Part shown: piece after piece, positions 43,869 to 53,624 of the stretch
How positions within the stretch are numbered: position 1 is the first letter of the stretch
Layout: every line of letters begins with the position of its first letter
From: an uncultured Bacteroidota bacterium
GTDB lineage: Bacteria; Bacteroidota; Bacteroidia; Chitinophagales; Chitinophagaceae
Direction of reading: 5' to 3'
NCBI GenBank assembly: GCA_903887415.1
Contig: CAISPO010000029.1
Location: 124,001 to 188,000 of the forward strand
Length of the DNA stretch: 64,000 nucleotides
Notes under the pieces: generated by a model
The model's database searches: none
Seen by the model: only the letters and a program-made list of their open reading frames with translations
What the model was told of the DNA's origin: nothing
Made by a program: the position numbers and the translations under genes

Positions 43869-43869
43869 A

Positions 43870-44262
43870 TCAACCCGCTTGTGGCACCGAATGCAACGCT
43901 ATCCTATTACCCTCAGTGTCCAGAAACACCGCCATATAGCCATACTCCGGTGATATTTGTGTTTTGGGCACAACAATTTTGCCGCCTGCTGCATCTATTT
44001 TATCCAGTACATTTTGCACATCGGGATTACCATTCAAATAGACCATCGGCCCGTCGGTAGCAGATGATTTGTAGAACTCTTTGTTATACACGAGCGCCCC
44101 GCCTATATTCATCGGATTTTCAATGGGGAACATCCGCATCTGGATCTGCGGCGTATCAAACGGTATCATTGTAATGCCAAAAATGGCCTCATAAAATTTC
44201 TGTGCCCTGTTTATATCTGTCGTTGGTATCTCGAACCAACTGATCACGTTTGTAAATACCAT
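43870..44262 (-). CDS. VOC/glyoxalase-family protein, 130 aa
   Basis: The core pattern of a glyoxalase/bleomycin-resistance fold is clear: NVISWFEIPTTDINRAQKFY at the start, EAIFGI, and a C-terminal DTEGNRIALHS. I place the start at the ATG 44262. The frame is open up to 44406, but those 48 codons only translate a dispersed repeat (SRKEVKKISRKGAK), which is not part of the fold. Substrate unknown; related small proteins are often annotated as VOC family without function. Confidence 0.82.
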   Translation of the reverse strand: MVFTNVISWFEIPTTDINRAQKFYEAIFGITMIPFDTPQIQMRMFPIENPMNIGGALVYNKEFYKSSATDGPMVYLNGNPDVQNVLDKIDAAGGKIVVPKTQISPEYGYMAVFLDTEGNRIALHSVPQAG

Positions 44263-44316
44263 AGATTCAAATTTAGCTATTGCCCGGTATTTCCCAGCAT
44301 TTCGATACCAAATTTT

Positions 44317-44405
44317 CACGCTTAGCGGTCTTAAAAACAAAATGAGTAAAATTGCGAGCTTGGCGCCTTTGCGAGAAATCTTTTTTACCTCTTTGCGGGA
44401 GACCA
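44317..44405. repeat. dispersed repeat (CTTAGCGG ... GGCGCCTTTGCGAGA)
   Basis: CTTAGCGG.CTTAAAAAC and TTGGCGCCTTTGCGAGA are shared with 53756-53833, and the CTTTGCG parts with 53870-53915 and 59500-59556. Here the element reaches the base before the DUF5686 stop codon and creates a false N-terminal extension of the VOC frame. Confidence 0.7.
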
Positions 44406-47048
44406 TTAAAACTGGAACTGCACACTCCCAAAAATACCGAAGTACCGCGTCTTATTCTCGCTGGATTGCGGCGTAGGTGATACACGCCAGTCAAAGTCTA
44501 TACGGAATATCTTGAAGATGTTTGACACACCTGTACCCAGCTCCAGGTATGGGTTGCCCTGCAATGTGCGGAACGGGAATAGCCCATTCAGGTTCAGGTT
44601 TGTGTTTGCATTGCTCAGCGAGCCAATAACACCCTTTGCCGTCCAGAATTGCCGGAACTTGAGCTTTTTCAGCAACGGTATGTAGTTAAAAACACCACTC
44701 CCTATTGTATGTTCTATATTAAATCCAGCATACTGATCGCTTACGAATTCGTAAGTATTCATCATCTCAAAAGCATACTTATTATAATAGAGGTATTCAT
44801 TGCCCGGTGAAATCTCAAGTAGCGGATAAGGCAGTGTACCGAAATATTTTCCTGCAAACACATTGTAGTATAAATGCCCGAACGGCGGGATGTTGATGCT
44901 CTCCGTAACAGACATTCTTACCTTCTGATATTGATAAGCGCTGTTGAGCAGATTTTTGAGACCGGCATCTGCTTCAATATCCACTATTGGGTATTTACTG
45001 CCCACGTTCACCCGCAGGTACTGGCCCTCTATGTACTTCTCTTTGTAGGCATACCGCAGTTCCACTCCTACTTCGCTGCTCACTACATTATTGCTTGGGT
45101 TGCCATTGTAATCTTTAAAGATACCATAAGACGGCAATGGCGCATAAGGCGTAAACTGTGCATGCTGCAATATAAGCCGGTGGCTGAACCCGCTGAAATA
45201 TTCCTTGTAAAATTCGAACCGCTGGTCATCTGAGAACGCCAGCTTCCACGGTATGCCCGGCTTCCGGAACAGCGAGCTGAATATATTGTCTGACCCCAAC
45301 TGGTCATAATAATTAGTCGCTTGGTTTATGTCATGCACATAGTAGCCATACACATACATTCGCGGATGGCGGTCGAGCAGCCATATCCCTGTAAAGCCAT
45401 ACTTAAACCGCTTGTCCTTATCGCCATATGCAAGGAAGCCGGTGACATGCGCGTCTTTCACAGACCTTGGTGTGCCCAGCGATAGCCGGAACCGGTCGCC
45501 CTCTACAGGGTTATGGCTATAGATGTAAAAATACGGCCCTAGCTGTATGGGCCCTACATCCTGCACACCGCTGGCAAGGAACGTGATGAATTTCTTATAG
45601 AAAGTGGTAATGGGCATACTGTTTATGCTGTCCACCATTTTGTTTATCTTCTTCTCATTTTTTGAAAGCGTATCCGGCCTGTTCTGCGCCCACCAGTCCG
45701 CAGCCCTGTGCTTGGAGCTGTCTGGTGCTATCACTTCTTCTTTCCAATTGGGATTGTCGAGCGCACTGTCAACCGATGGGCTGTTGATAACCACATTGTG
45801 ATAGGTGGTAGTCTTCCGGCCTATCATACCGGGCAATTTGTTAGAACTGTATGCGCTGAAGGTAGCTATGAATTTGTCTTTCACAGGAAACCAGAAAGTA
45901 TCCACCGGTGCAAACTCCTGGTACAGGCTTATCTTATCCACCCAGTTTATGTTCGCCAGCTTAGATACATCCATGCTCATACGCTCTATCGCAAAAATAG
46001 AGTCAACTACCCAGAAGTCGCCCGTAAAGCAGTTCTCCCCTTCTCTCCTTGGCTTAAACTGTACTAATATGATGTTGTGCCCGTATGCCCTTTGTGTATC
46101 CTTGATGCTGTATTTATAATGAAACAACGCATCATTACTGATAGGGCTTACGTATTTCTTATCCAGCACGGGAATATAATTTTTATAGACATTCACATTC
46201 TGGTATAGTGCGCCCAGGTATTTATTGATGTTAGGGTTGTTCACACCCTTTGCCATGCTGCCCTTTATTATTTCCCGCTGTTTTTTCGGTTGGTGCCTGA
46301 AGTAGTAATCGGATATGGTTTCCGTCATGTACAGCGGCAGGTAGGGCTTGGATTCGGTTGAGGTATCCAGTCCATCGAATATAAAGGCATAACTTTTAAG
46401 TATAGGTATCTTCTCAAATTGCGACTTCGTCATATGCTGCAGGTCGGCTTCCAGCCTGTTGTACGCCTCATATTTGTAGTTCTCCGCCTTGTCCGGATTG
46501 TTATAGGGCTTTCTTGCTATGATATGCCGCATCAGTATCACTGCAGGGTCCTCCCCTGCATGAAAGACCACCTCATTCAGCTCGCTTGCAGAACGGTCCA
46601 TATCAAATATAAAGTTATACTCGTGCTGGCTTTTACGCAGCAGTTTGTTTACCGGCTTATACCCAAGCGCACCTATCCGCAAAGTGTCTGACGGCAGTTT
46701 ATCCGTCCTGATGATAAAGTTGCCATTGAGGTCTGCTGACGTCCCGGAATTGGTATGCGGAAAAGTAACCACTGCAAAGGGTATTCCTTCACCGGTATTC
46801 CTGTCCTCTACTTTCCCGTTGATTACATAGCCATTCTGCTCCGGCAAGGTGGGCTTGCTTTTTACAGACGTAGTATCTATATCGGGGGTTGGCAGGCTTT
46901 CAGTGGTATCTGGCTTTGGGGTTATAATTACCTTCCTCGTTGTATCGCTTGCCTGCGGATTAGGAATAGGGATGGTGTCGGTTGCCTGGGCAAACAATGT
47001 TGTATTCAATAACAATGACCAAACAATAAAAAGACCCCGGAACACCAT
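44406..47048 (-). CDS. DUF5686 outer-membrane protein with carboxypeptidase-like N-domain
   Basis: Signal peptide to about residue 20 (TLFAQ), a Pro/Thr-rich linker, a carboxypeptidase regulatory-like domain (about 73-155: INGKVEDRNTGEGIPFAVV), then a region of about 700 residues with DUF5686 traits, ending in an outer-membrane type terminal strand (FGIFGSVQFQF, terminal Phe). The layout suggests a beta-barrel inserted in the outer membrane with a periplasmic domain. Function is not established for the family. It is divergent from the aldo/keto reductase gene. Confidence 0.85.
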   Translation of the reverse strand: MVFRGLFIVWSLLLNTTLFAQATDTIPIPNPQASDTTRKVIITPKPDTTESLPTPDIDTTSVKSKPTLPEQNGYVINGKVEDRNTGEGIPFAVVTFPHTNSGTSADLNGNFIIRTDKLPSDTLRIGALGYKPVNKLLRKSQHEYNFIFDMDRSASELNEVVFHAGEDPAVILMRHIIARKPYNNPDKAENYKYEAYNRLEADLQHMTKSQFEKIPILKSYAFIFDGLDTSTESKPYLPLYMTETISDYYFRHQPKKQREIIKGSMAKGVNNPNINKYLGALYQNVNVYKNYIPVLDKKYVSPISNDALFHYKYSIKDTQRAYGHNIILVQFKPRREGENCFTGDFWVVDSIFAIERMSMDVSKLANINWVDKISLYQEFAPVDTFWFPVKDKFIATFSAYSSNKLPGMIGRKTTTYHNVVINSPSVDSALDNPNWKEEVIAPDSSKHRAADWWAQNRPDTLSKNEKKINKMVDSINSMPITTFYKKFITFLASGVQDVGPIQLGPYFYIYSHNPVEGDRFRLSLGTPRSVKDAHVTGFLAYGDKDKRFKYGFTGIWLLDRHPRMYVYGYYVHDINQATNYYDQLGSDNIFSSLFRKPGIPWKLAFSDDQRFEFYKEYFSGFSHRLILQHAQFTPYAPLPSYGIFKDYNGNPSNNVVSSEVGVELRYAYKEKYIEGQYLRVNVGSKYPIVDIEADAGLKNLLNSAYQYQKVRMSVTESINIPPFGHLYYNVFAGKYFGTLPYPLLEISPGNEYLYYNKYAFEMMNTYEFVSDQYAGFNIEHTIGSGVFNYIPLLKKLKFRQFWTAKGVIGSLSNANTNLNLNGLFPFRTLQGNPYLELGTGVSNIFKIFRIDFDWRVSPTPQSSENKTRYFGIFGSVQFQF

Positions 47049-47160
47049 AGAATAATACCACTCAATCTTTCAGCAAAGTAATGAATTGCTGCAAGGAATA
47101 AAAGAATCAATGTTTTCGGGTGTAGCACAAATCACATTTTTTCAAATAAAATTTTAATAA

Positions 47161-47180
47161 CCCCGGCCTTTAGGTCGGGG
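47161..47180. repeat. GC-rich hairpin in a divergent gap
   Basis: CCCCGGCC and GGTCGGGG pair around TTTA with one G-T pair. It lies between divergent genes, so it is not placed as a terminator; it may be part of a dispersed repeat. Confidence 0.5.
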
Positions 47181-47275
47181 GTGCATAAAATATAACTCCT
47201 TGGCTTTGCCCAAAATACAGTACTCCGGCATGTTCGTAGTGTGTTTTTTTCGGAACGTTACTTCAGTGCATCCAT

Positions 47276-47283
47276 TATCTTTG
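47276..47283 (+). promoter_or_regulatory. -7 element for the aldo/keto reductase gene
   Basis: TATCTTTG is a full match to TAnnTTTG, 18 bases before the ATG at 47302. It argues against the upstream in-frame start at 47200. No clear TTG is found at -33. Confidence 0.5.
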
Positions 47284-47301
47284 AACAAGAAAACATCCAT
47301 C

Positions 47302-48243
47302 ATGGAAAAAAGAAAGCTCGGCAATACTGGCATCTATGTTGCCCCACTCGCCCTCGGCACTAATGTATTTGGCTGGACTACCGACCAAACCAGATCATTC
47401 CAGGTTTTAGACGCATTTGTTGATGGCGGGTTTAACCTCATCGACACGGCAGACAGCTACTCAACATGGGCACCCGGAAACCACGGTGGAGAATCGGAAA
47501 CCATAATAGGCAACTGGCTGAAAAAAAGCGGAAAAAGAAACGAAGTGGTGTTGGCAACAAAAGTAGGGGCAGATATGGGTGATGGCAGGAAAGGGGTATC
47601 AAAAAACTATATACTCAAAGCCGTAGAAGATTCATTGAAACGACTGCAGACCGATCACATAGACCTTTATCAAAACCACTTTGACGATGGCGTAACACCC
47701 GTCGAAGAAACTATGGAAGCCTTTTTTCAGCTCACTAAAGATGGTAAAGTAATTGCCTGCGGCGCCTCCAACATAACCCCCGAACGGCTGAAACAATCTC
47801 TTGATGCGAGCCGGCAAAACAACATCCCTGCCTATGAAACCCTGCAACCGCACTACAATTTATACGACCGCGAAAACTACGAAAAGAACTACGAACACAT
47901 ATGCATCGAAAATAACCTCGGCGTCATCTGCTACTTCCCGTTAGCCAGCGGCTTCCTCACCGGCAAGTACCGCACAGAAGCCGACCTCACCAAAAGTGTA
48001 CGAGGTAGCAGTATGCACAAATTCATGAATGAGCGCGGCTTTCAGATACTTAAAGCACTTGATGAAGCAGCTAAGGAACACAAAGCAACACCCGCCGCAA
48101 TCGCGCTCGCATGGCTCATGGAGAGACCTTCCATTACTGCGCCCATCGCTAGTGCTACGTCTGTAGAACAGTTGAAAGAATTGATGAGTGCGGCAGAAAT
48201 AAATCTTGATGAAAACGCGAATGCCCGACTAAATGCCACTTAA
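47302..48243 (+). CDS. aldo/keto reductase
   Basis: A 313-aa TIM-barrel reductase beginning MEKRKLGNTGIYV. Catalytic residues are recognisable: Asp48 and Tyr53 in DTADSYS, Lys in LATKVG and His in LYQNHFDD. NADPH-binding residues follow at the C-terminus (APIASATSVEQLKEL). It resembles the group annotated as general NADP-dependent oxidoreductases (YajO/Tas-like). I chose ATG 47302 because the frame upstream is non-coding in character and contains the -7 element. The gap 48244-48470 holds no gene; AATCCAAATTCC at 48436 is a short dispersed repeat. Confidence 0.92.
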   Translation: MEKRKLGNTGIYVAPLALGTNVFGWTTDQTRSFQVLDAFVDGGFNLIDTADSYSTWAPGNHGGESETIIGNWLKKSGKRNEVVLATKVGADMGDGRKGVSKNYILKAVEDSLKRLQTDHIDLYQNHFDDGVTPVEETMEAFFQLTKDGKVIACGASNITPERLKQSLDASRQNNIPAYETLQPHYNLYDRENYEKNYEHICIENNLGVICYFPLASGFLTGKYRTEADLTKSVRGSSMHKFMNERGFQILKALDEAAKEHKATPAAIALAWLMERPSITAPIASATSVEQLKELMSAAEINLDENANARLNAT

Positions 48244-48470
48244 AAAACAGTTGATCTGATTGAGTAATAGCCGAATAGCGTTTGTCATGGTGAGAATCAA
48301 TTTGGTTGCACCACAATCATAAAGCAAATAACAAAATAGAGCATGGTTTGTAAGGGACTGTCTCGCGCTTGGAATTTTATTATGGGAATTTATTCCCCCT
48401 TATCATTGCGCGCAAAAAAAAGTATTGAAATCATCAATCCAAATTCCAATCCGGAGCAAAGCGGAAGGGC

Positions 48471-49628
48471 CTAATCCCCAATTCCAACAAGATCATAAAC
48501 CTTTATCTCATTATACAGCGTATCCCGCTCCACAGGTATTCTGCCTACCGCATGTATCATATCACAAAGCTCTTCTGTGCTCAGCGAAGGTTTTTGCTCT
48601 TCTGCCCCCGCCATAGAGTATATCTTGGTGGTATCATCTATGGTGCCGTCCAGGTCATTCACACCAAAGGAAAGTGAAAGCTGCGCAGTCTGTCGTCCCA
48701 GCATTGGCCAGTAGGCTTTCAGGTTACGGAAGTTGTCCATGAAAATGCGGGCAATGGAATACAGCCGCAGGTCTTCCACAATCGTTGACTCCGCTATATG
48801 CGACATATCATTGTCCTTATTTCGGAATTTGAGCGGGATAAAGCAATTGAACCCACCCGTCTTATCCTGTAACTGACGCAGGCGGCTCATATGGTCTATC
48901 CGGTGTTCATATTTCTCTATGTGCCCGTAAAGCATAGTTGCATTGGAGTGCATGCCCAGGTTGTGGGCTACTTCGTGTATATGCAGCCATCCTGTGCCAT
49001 CTACTTTGTCGGCACAGATCACATTACGCACATCCGGGTGAAAAATCTCCGCCCCGCCGCCCGGCATAGATTGCAGCCCGGCCTCTTTCAGTTTTTTCAT
49101 GCCGTCTTCTATGCTCAGCTTTGCCTTGCGGATCATGTAGTCCAGTTCCACTGCGGTGAAACCCTTTATGTGCAGGTCGGGCCGGTGCGCCCTTATCTTG
49201 CTCAGCAGCTCGCAGAAGAATTCCAGGTTCATTTTAGGGTGTACCCCGCCTACTATATGCACCTCTGTTACAGGCTGCCCATCATACTTACGCACTATGT
49301 CCAGCATCTGCTCCATGCCCAGTTCCCAGCCATCATCACGGTGCTTATACTGCCGCGAGTACGAGCAGAAATTGCACGTGAACACGCATACATTCGTAGG
49401 CTCTATATGAAAATTCCGGTTAAAGTACACTTTGCCGTGGTGCAAGCTATCCGCCACATAGTTAGCCAGCGCCCCTACGAAGCCCAGTTCCCCTTTTTCA
49501 AAAAGAAGAACGCCCTCCTCTTCCGAAAGGCGTTCCCCGTTTTGTACTTTATCTGCTATAGTAAACAGGTTTTTATCTAAATTCGATTGTCTTAAAACTT
49601 CAGCAAGATTCAGTGGCTTCGCGATCAT
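48471..49628 (-). CDS. mqnE: aminofutalosine synthase MqnE (radical SAM)
   Basis: A radical SAM enzyme with cluster motif C81-x3-C85-x2-C88 (NVCVFTCNFCSYSRQ), the family signature HIVGGVHP and AEIFHPDVR. At 385 aa it matches MqnE, which joins 3-[(1-carboxyvinyl)oxy]benzoate and SAM to give aminofutalosine in the alternative menaquinone pathway; MqnC is the closest alternative, but the length and the motif FHIEPTNVC favour MqnE. Its ATG overlaps the TGA of the upstream secreted protease gene by four bases (ATGA), implying coupled translation, although a functional link between them is not obvious. Confidence 0.93.
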   Translation of the reverse strand: MIAKPLNLAEVLRQSNLDKNLFTIADKVQNGERLSEEEGVLLFEKGELGFVGALANYVADSLHHGKVYFNRNFHIEPTNVCVFTCNFCSYSRQYKHRDDGWELGMEQMLDIVRKYDGQPVTEVHIVGGVHPKMNLEFFCELLSKIRAHRPDLHIKGFTAVELDYMIRKAKLSIEDGMKKLKEAGLQSMPGGGAEIFHPDVRNVICADKVDGTGWLHIHEVAHNLGMHSNATMLYGHIEKYEHRIDHMSRLRQLQDKTGGFNCFIPLKFRNKDNDMSHIAESTIVEDLRLYSIARIFMDNFRNLKAYWPMLGRQTAQLSLSFGVNDLDGTIDDTTKIYSMAGAEEQKPSLSTEELCDMIHAVGRIPVERDTLYNEIKVYDLVGIGD

Positions 49629-51163
49629 TGTAACAATATTTTCCGGGTAACACTTCCGGATGCAAAGTTACATTTTACGAAGTAAATACCCTTACTCAAT
49701 CCTGATAGGTCTATAGAATAATAATCTTTATTCTGGCCGTTTATTACTGCCACTTGCTGGCCCAGTAAGTTAACAACAACTATATTATTTAGTGTCTCTG
49801 CCTGCGAGTTCACAGAAATGTTGATCTCGCCGCTGGTAGGGTTAGGATATACGCTCAGGCTGCTTTTCAGTTCTGTTGGCGATGGCGCTACACCAGTTGA
49901 AGTGCAGGCTATCAGCAGGCTTGGGTTCTGGGTAAGGTTATAATTCTCCCCTATTGTGCCATACCCGGTAGCCCCGGTTGCGCTGCCAGCAGGTACAAGC
50001 ACCATAGAAGCCATTGCATTGGCCTGGTCTGTGGTAAACATGTGCATAGCGCCATCATCCGTATAGTCCATGTAGCTGAGGCACGCTATACCAATGGGCT
50101 GTGTGTTTACAGAACCGTGCATATTGCAGCAGTCATTGTAAGTGCCCCCGGCAATAGTATATGTTGGGCTTCCATAAACAGCCTGGGACTCAGGTGGTGT
50201 ATCATCAAGGCCATCATCTGCGCCAATAACGGTGTCAGCTGCGCTGCATGCTGTAACGCCAGACCATGGGCAGTAACCATCGCCGGGATAATATGGAGCT
50301 CCGCCATACGGGCCATCATCGCCCCACGGATGCCATATTTCAAAGAAGTGGCCTGTTTCATGGGTAAGTGTACGTCCAAGATTATACGGAGTAAACCAGG
50401 AACCTGTACCAGGGTCTGACCCAGTAGGGCCGGTTGATCCTAATGTGTTATAAAGAATGTCCACCCCCATCTCACCAGAAGCGGCCCATCCCCCGGTCAC
50501 ATCACTTTTAGCCGTGGTAATACCAAGAAGGTCAGTTGAGCCTCCTGTATAGTTTACGCACCATACATTATAATACTTTGTATTGTCCCACGCGGCAAGC
50601 CCCGTGCCAGCTGTTTTTTCAAGCGGAGAGGTCTCATTTTCCACATCAAATCCTGCATCAGCAGTGGTTGTCCCGGCGATTATCTTTACTTCATAACCCG
50701 GCGAGCAGTTGCCGCTGGGGTCCACGCGTGCCAGGCCAAAATGGATACCGACATTGGAATACAATGTTTTCCACCCGGACGGTATCAGCACAGAGTCCGA
50801 ATTTTCTTGATTATAGTCGTGGTTCAGCACAGCAATTTGAGAATCACAACGTTTGATGATGCCCGCAGTGCCGCCCATGTCGTTGAATTGCGCCGAATCA
50901 ACAACTATATGGAAAATAATAGGAACAGCGGAAATAGCCGTCGTCCTTTCCTCGCTTCCCTGCATTTTATACTGCTTGTAGAAATCAGCAGCAGGTTGTA
51001 ATGATGCCTTTTGGTCTTTCAGAAATTGCGCATACTCCGGATGTTTGGCTATCATAGCTGCATGTTTTTTCTGCATGCCGCATTTCGTCGGATGTGCGGT
51101 TTGCGCAAACGCCATGGTACAAGACCAGATTACCGCACTCAGTAATAGTATTGTCTTTTTCAT
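49625..51163 (-). CDS. M43 metalloprotease (pappalysin-like) with T9SS domain (1)
   Basis: Signal peptide (AFAQT), a pro-region to about residue 70, then an M43 catalytic domain with the zinc motif H268-E-x2-H272-x5-H278 (HETGHFFEIWH) and a Met-turn SYMDY, and a type A sorting domain (YPNPTSGE near residue 440; end KILLQ). A secreted zinc endopeptidase exported by T9SS. The downstream mqnE start overlaps its stop. The paralogue 198 bp upstream is about as long and very similar through the catalytic part. Confidence 0.92.
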   Translation of the reverse strand: MKKTILLLSAVIWSCTMAFAQTAHPTKCGMQKKHAAMIAKHPEYAQFLKDQKASLQPAADFYKQYKMQGSEERTTAISAVPIIFHIVVDSAQFNDMGGTAGIIKRCDSQIAVLNHDYNQENSDSVLIPSGWKTLYSNVGIHFGLARVDPSGNCSPGYEVKIIAGTTTADAGFDVENETSPLEKTAGTGLAAWDNTKYYNVWCVNYTGGSTDLLGITTAKSDVTGGWAASGEMGVDILYNTLGSTGPTGSDPGTGSWFTPYNLGRTLTHETGHFFEIWHPWGDDGPYGGAPYYPGDGYCPWSGVTACSAADTVIGADDGLDDTPPESQAVYGSPTYTIAGGTYNDCCNMHGSVNTQPIGIACLSYMDYTDDGAMHMFTTDQANAMASMVLVPAGSATGATGYGTIGENYNLTQNPSLLIACTSTGVAPSPTELKSSLSVYPNPTSGEINISVNSQAETLNNIVVVNLLGQQVAVINGQNKDYYSIDLSGLSKGIYFVKCNFASGSVTRKILLQ

Positions 51164-51361
51164 ATAAATTTAATTACGTCAAAAAATGAGCATTATTCTT
51201 AGAATCCCAGGTGAATCAAACCGCCCCATCTATATTTAGACCGCCCTGATTCTAAATAGTTTAAGTAAAAATTAAAGATCGTAAGTAACTTGTTTATGGG
51301 CAAAGAAAACGCCTACCGACCTGGCAAGCGTTCTCTTTGTACATATCAATACAGTATTCTT

Positions 51362-52840
51362 TTATTGTAACACGATCTTCCTTGTAACACTACCCGATGC
51401 AAAGTCGAACTTAACAAAATAAATGCCCTTGCTGACACCAGATAAGCTCAAAGTATAATAGTCTAACCCTGGAACGCCCTTTACAGCAGCTACCTGCTGG
51501 CCCAGCAAATTAAAGACAGTTATATTATTGAGTATTTCCGCCTGTGAATTGATCGATACATTGACCGCTCCGTTAGTAGGGTTAGGATAAACGCTCAGGC
51601 TGCTGTTTAGTTCGGTAGGCGATGGCGCAACTCCTGTGGAAGTGGAAGTACAAGCTACGAGCAGGCTGGGATTTTGTGTTAGGTTATAGTTCTCACCAAC
51701 AGTGCCTATTTGAGTCGCTCCGGTAACGCCAGTAGCTGGCACAAGTACCATAGATGCCATAGCTGCGGCCTGCATAGTTGTAAACATGTACATAGCATCA
51801 TCATCGGTATAGTCCATATAGCTGAGACAAGCTATACCTATTGGCTGCATATTTACGGTTGAGCTATCCATGCAAGCATCGGTTATAGTTCCGCCAGGCA
51901 CCGTGTAGGTTGGGTTGCCATATACATTATCAGCCTCGGGAGGTGTGTCTGATAATCCATCGTCTCCGCCGGTTGAAGGAGTCCAGGGGCAGGCACCCCC
52001 ATCATCACCCCACGGGTGCCATATCTCGAAGAAGTGGCCGGTTTCGTGCGTTAATGTGCGGCCCAGGTTATAAGGGAAAGGCCAGCCAGCCGTGCCGCCT
52101 GTACCTGGAGGAACAACACCGTCCTGTGCCGTGCAGCCTAATGTATTGAACAGGATCACAACGCCCATTTTAGTCGAAGTTGCTCCATCCGACTTTGGCT
52201 GGGTAATACCCAGTAGGCCATTTAAGCCCCCAAGAAAATTAGTGCACCATACGTTGTAGTATTTCGATACATCCCATGCGGCAAGGCCTGTGGATGCAGA
52301 TTTCACCTGATTGATACTCGAAAAGCCGCCGTCTGTAGTCGTGGAACCCGAGATGATCTTCACTTCATAACCCGGAGAGCAGTTACCGCTGGGGTCGATC
52401 CTCGCCAGGCCAAAATGAATACCCACATTACCATACAAGGATTTCCATGACGATGGAATTTTAGTCGAATCCGGGTTTTGCCGGTTATAATCTCTGTTCA
52501 GCACTGCGATCTGCGAGTCACACCGCTGTATAATACCTGCAGTGCCACCCAGCAAATTGAACTGTGCAGAGTCAACAAGGATGTGGAAAATAATAGGAAC
52601 AGCAGAAACAGCAGTAGTACGCTCCGTCTCTCCCGACCGCTCCAACTGCATATAATAATCCGCAGCAGCCTGCAAAGAATTCCGCTGTGCAGCTAGTTTT
52701 GCCGCATAGCTAGGATCCTGCGCCATCATCTCATTGTGGTATGCCTGCATACCACACCTGTTATAATGCGGCTGTGTTTGTGCTAATACAGCGGTATGCA
52801 GCAGCACACTTCCGCCAAGCAGGAGTAAAATCTTTTTCAT
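51362..52840 (-). CDS. M43 metalloprotease (pappalysin-like) with T9SS domain (2)
   Basis: Same layout as the neighbour: signal peptide, pro-region, zinc motif H265-E-x2-H269-x5-H275 and Met-turn SYMDY, then the sorting domain with YPNPTNGA and end KIVLQ. The segment between catalytic motif and Met-turn is shorter than in the paralogue (it lacks the insertion around PYGGAPYYPGDG). A tandem duplication with later divergence is the simplest explanation. It has its own promoter, so the pair could be read together or apart. Confidence 0.92.
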   Translation of the reverse strand: MKKILLLLGGSVLLHTAVLAQTQPHYNRCGMQAYHNEMMAQDPSYAAKLAAQRNSLQAAADYYMQLERSGETERTTAVSAVPIIFHILVDSAQFNLLGGTAGIIQRCDSQIAVLNRDYNRQNPDSTKIPSSWKSLYGNVGIHFGLARIDPSGNCSPGYEVKIISGSTTTDGGFSSINQVKSASTGLAAWDVSKYYNVWCTNFLGGLNGLLGITQPKSDGATSTKMGVVILFNTLGCTAQDGVVPPGTGGTAGWPFPYNLGRTLTHETGHFFEIWHPWGDDGGACPWTPSTGGDDGLSDTPPEADNVYGNPTYTVPGGTITDACMDSSTVNMQPIGIACLSYMDYTDDDAMYMFTTMQAAAMASMVLVPATGVTGATQIGTVGENYNLTQNPSLLVACTSTSTGVAPSPTELNSSLSVYPNPTNGAVNVSINSQAEILNNITVFNLLGQQVAAVKGVPGLDYYTLSLSGVSKGIYFVKFDFASGSVTRKIVLQ

Positions 52841-52880
52841 TATTTAAGTTTGTTAAAAGAAAGTAAAAATGCGATCAAAA

Positions 52881-52909
52881 CAAAAGTAAGAAATCAGATG
52901 TATATACAA
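52881..52909 (-). promoter_or_regulatory. promoter of the upstream M43 gene
   Basis: Minus strand TTG (complement of 52907-52909), 18 bases, then TACTTTTG (complement of 52881-52888). The -7 element is perfect; the spacing is one or two bases shorter than usual. Confidence 0.5.
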
Positions 52910-53015
52910 CCACCACATGAAGTAATTATTATCATTTGAAGGTCATATTATATCTCTTTGGGGTAAATACCAGAAATAGAGGGGTGATTTCCTAGCTTTA
53001 CGACTAATGTCTAAT

Positions 53016-53624
53016 TTACCCTTTCTTCCGGCTGTTGATCTCATCCCTGATATGAATGGCTCTTACATAGTCTTCCTGCTCCAGCACTTTTTGCAGCAAC
53101 TGGTTCAGCTCTTCCAGGTTCATGCCTTTCATTTCCGTATCAGGTACGGCCTTGCTGCCCACAGGTATCTGGGCTGCTTTGGAATCAGATGCCGGCTCCC
53201 CTGCCCCTTCAGGCTGGTCCAGGTATAGCCCTGCCGCCTCCAGTATATTTTCGTAGGTATATATCTTACAATTAGCGCGCACCGCCATAGCCAGCGCATC
53301 CGATGTGCGGGAATCTATTTCTATGCTTTCATCATCATGGTGGCAGATCAGCTTGGCGAAAAAGATGCCTTCTTCCAGTTTATAGATGATCACTTCATTG
53401 AGCTCTATGCCGAACGTGGTCATAAAATTGGCAAACAGGTCGTGCGTCAGCGGCCGGCTGGGCTGCATCCGCTCCAGTGCCACCGCTATAGCCTGCGCCT
53501 CAAAACCACCTATTACTATCGGCAACCGGCGAAGTCCATTCACCTCACCAAGCACCACTGCATAAGAATGTGTTTGGGTAATACTGTGTGACAAAGCAAC
53601 AATTTCTAATTCTATCTTTTTCAT
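53016..53624 (-). CDS. bifunctional nuclease family protein with UVR motif
   Basis: The first 135 residues match the BFN/DUF151 domain (YAVVLGEVNGLRRLPIVIG, then IEIDSRTSDALAMAVRANC), and the last 45 form a UvrB/UvrC-type UVR helix pair (LEELNQLLQKVLEQEDYVRA, AIHIRDEI). BFN proteins have been reported as nucleases acting on DNA and RNA; the UVR segment is a protein interaction motif. Cytoplasmic, 202 aa, apparently monocistronic. The role in this organism is not known. Confidence 0.87.
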   Translation of the reverse strand: MKKIELEIVALSHSITQTHSYAVVLGEVNGLRRLPIVIGGFEAQAIAVALERMQPSRPLTHDLFANFMTTFGIELNEVIIYKLEEGIFFAKLICHHDDESIEIDSRTSDALAMAVRANCKIYTYENILEAAGLYLDQPEGAGEPASDSKAAQIPVGSKAVPDTEMKGMNLEELNQLLQKVLEQEDYVRAIHIRDEINSRKKG

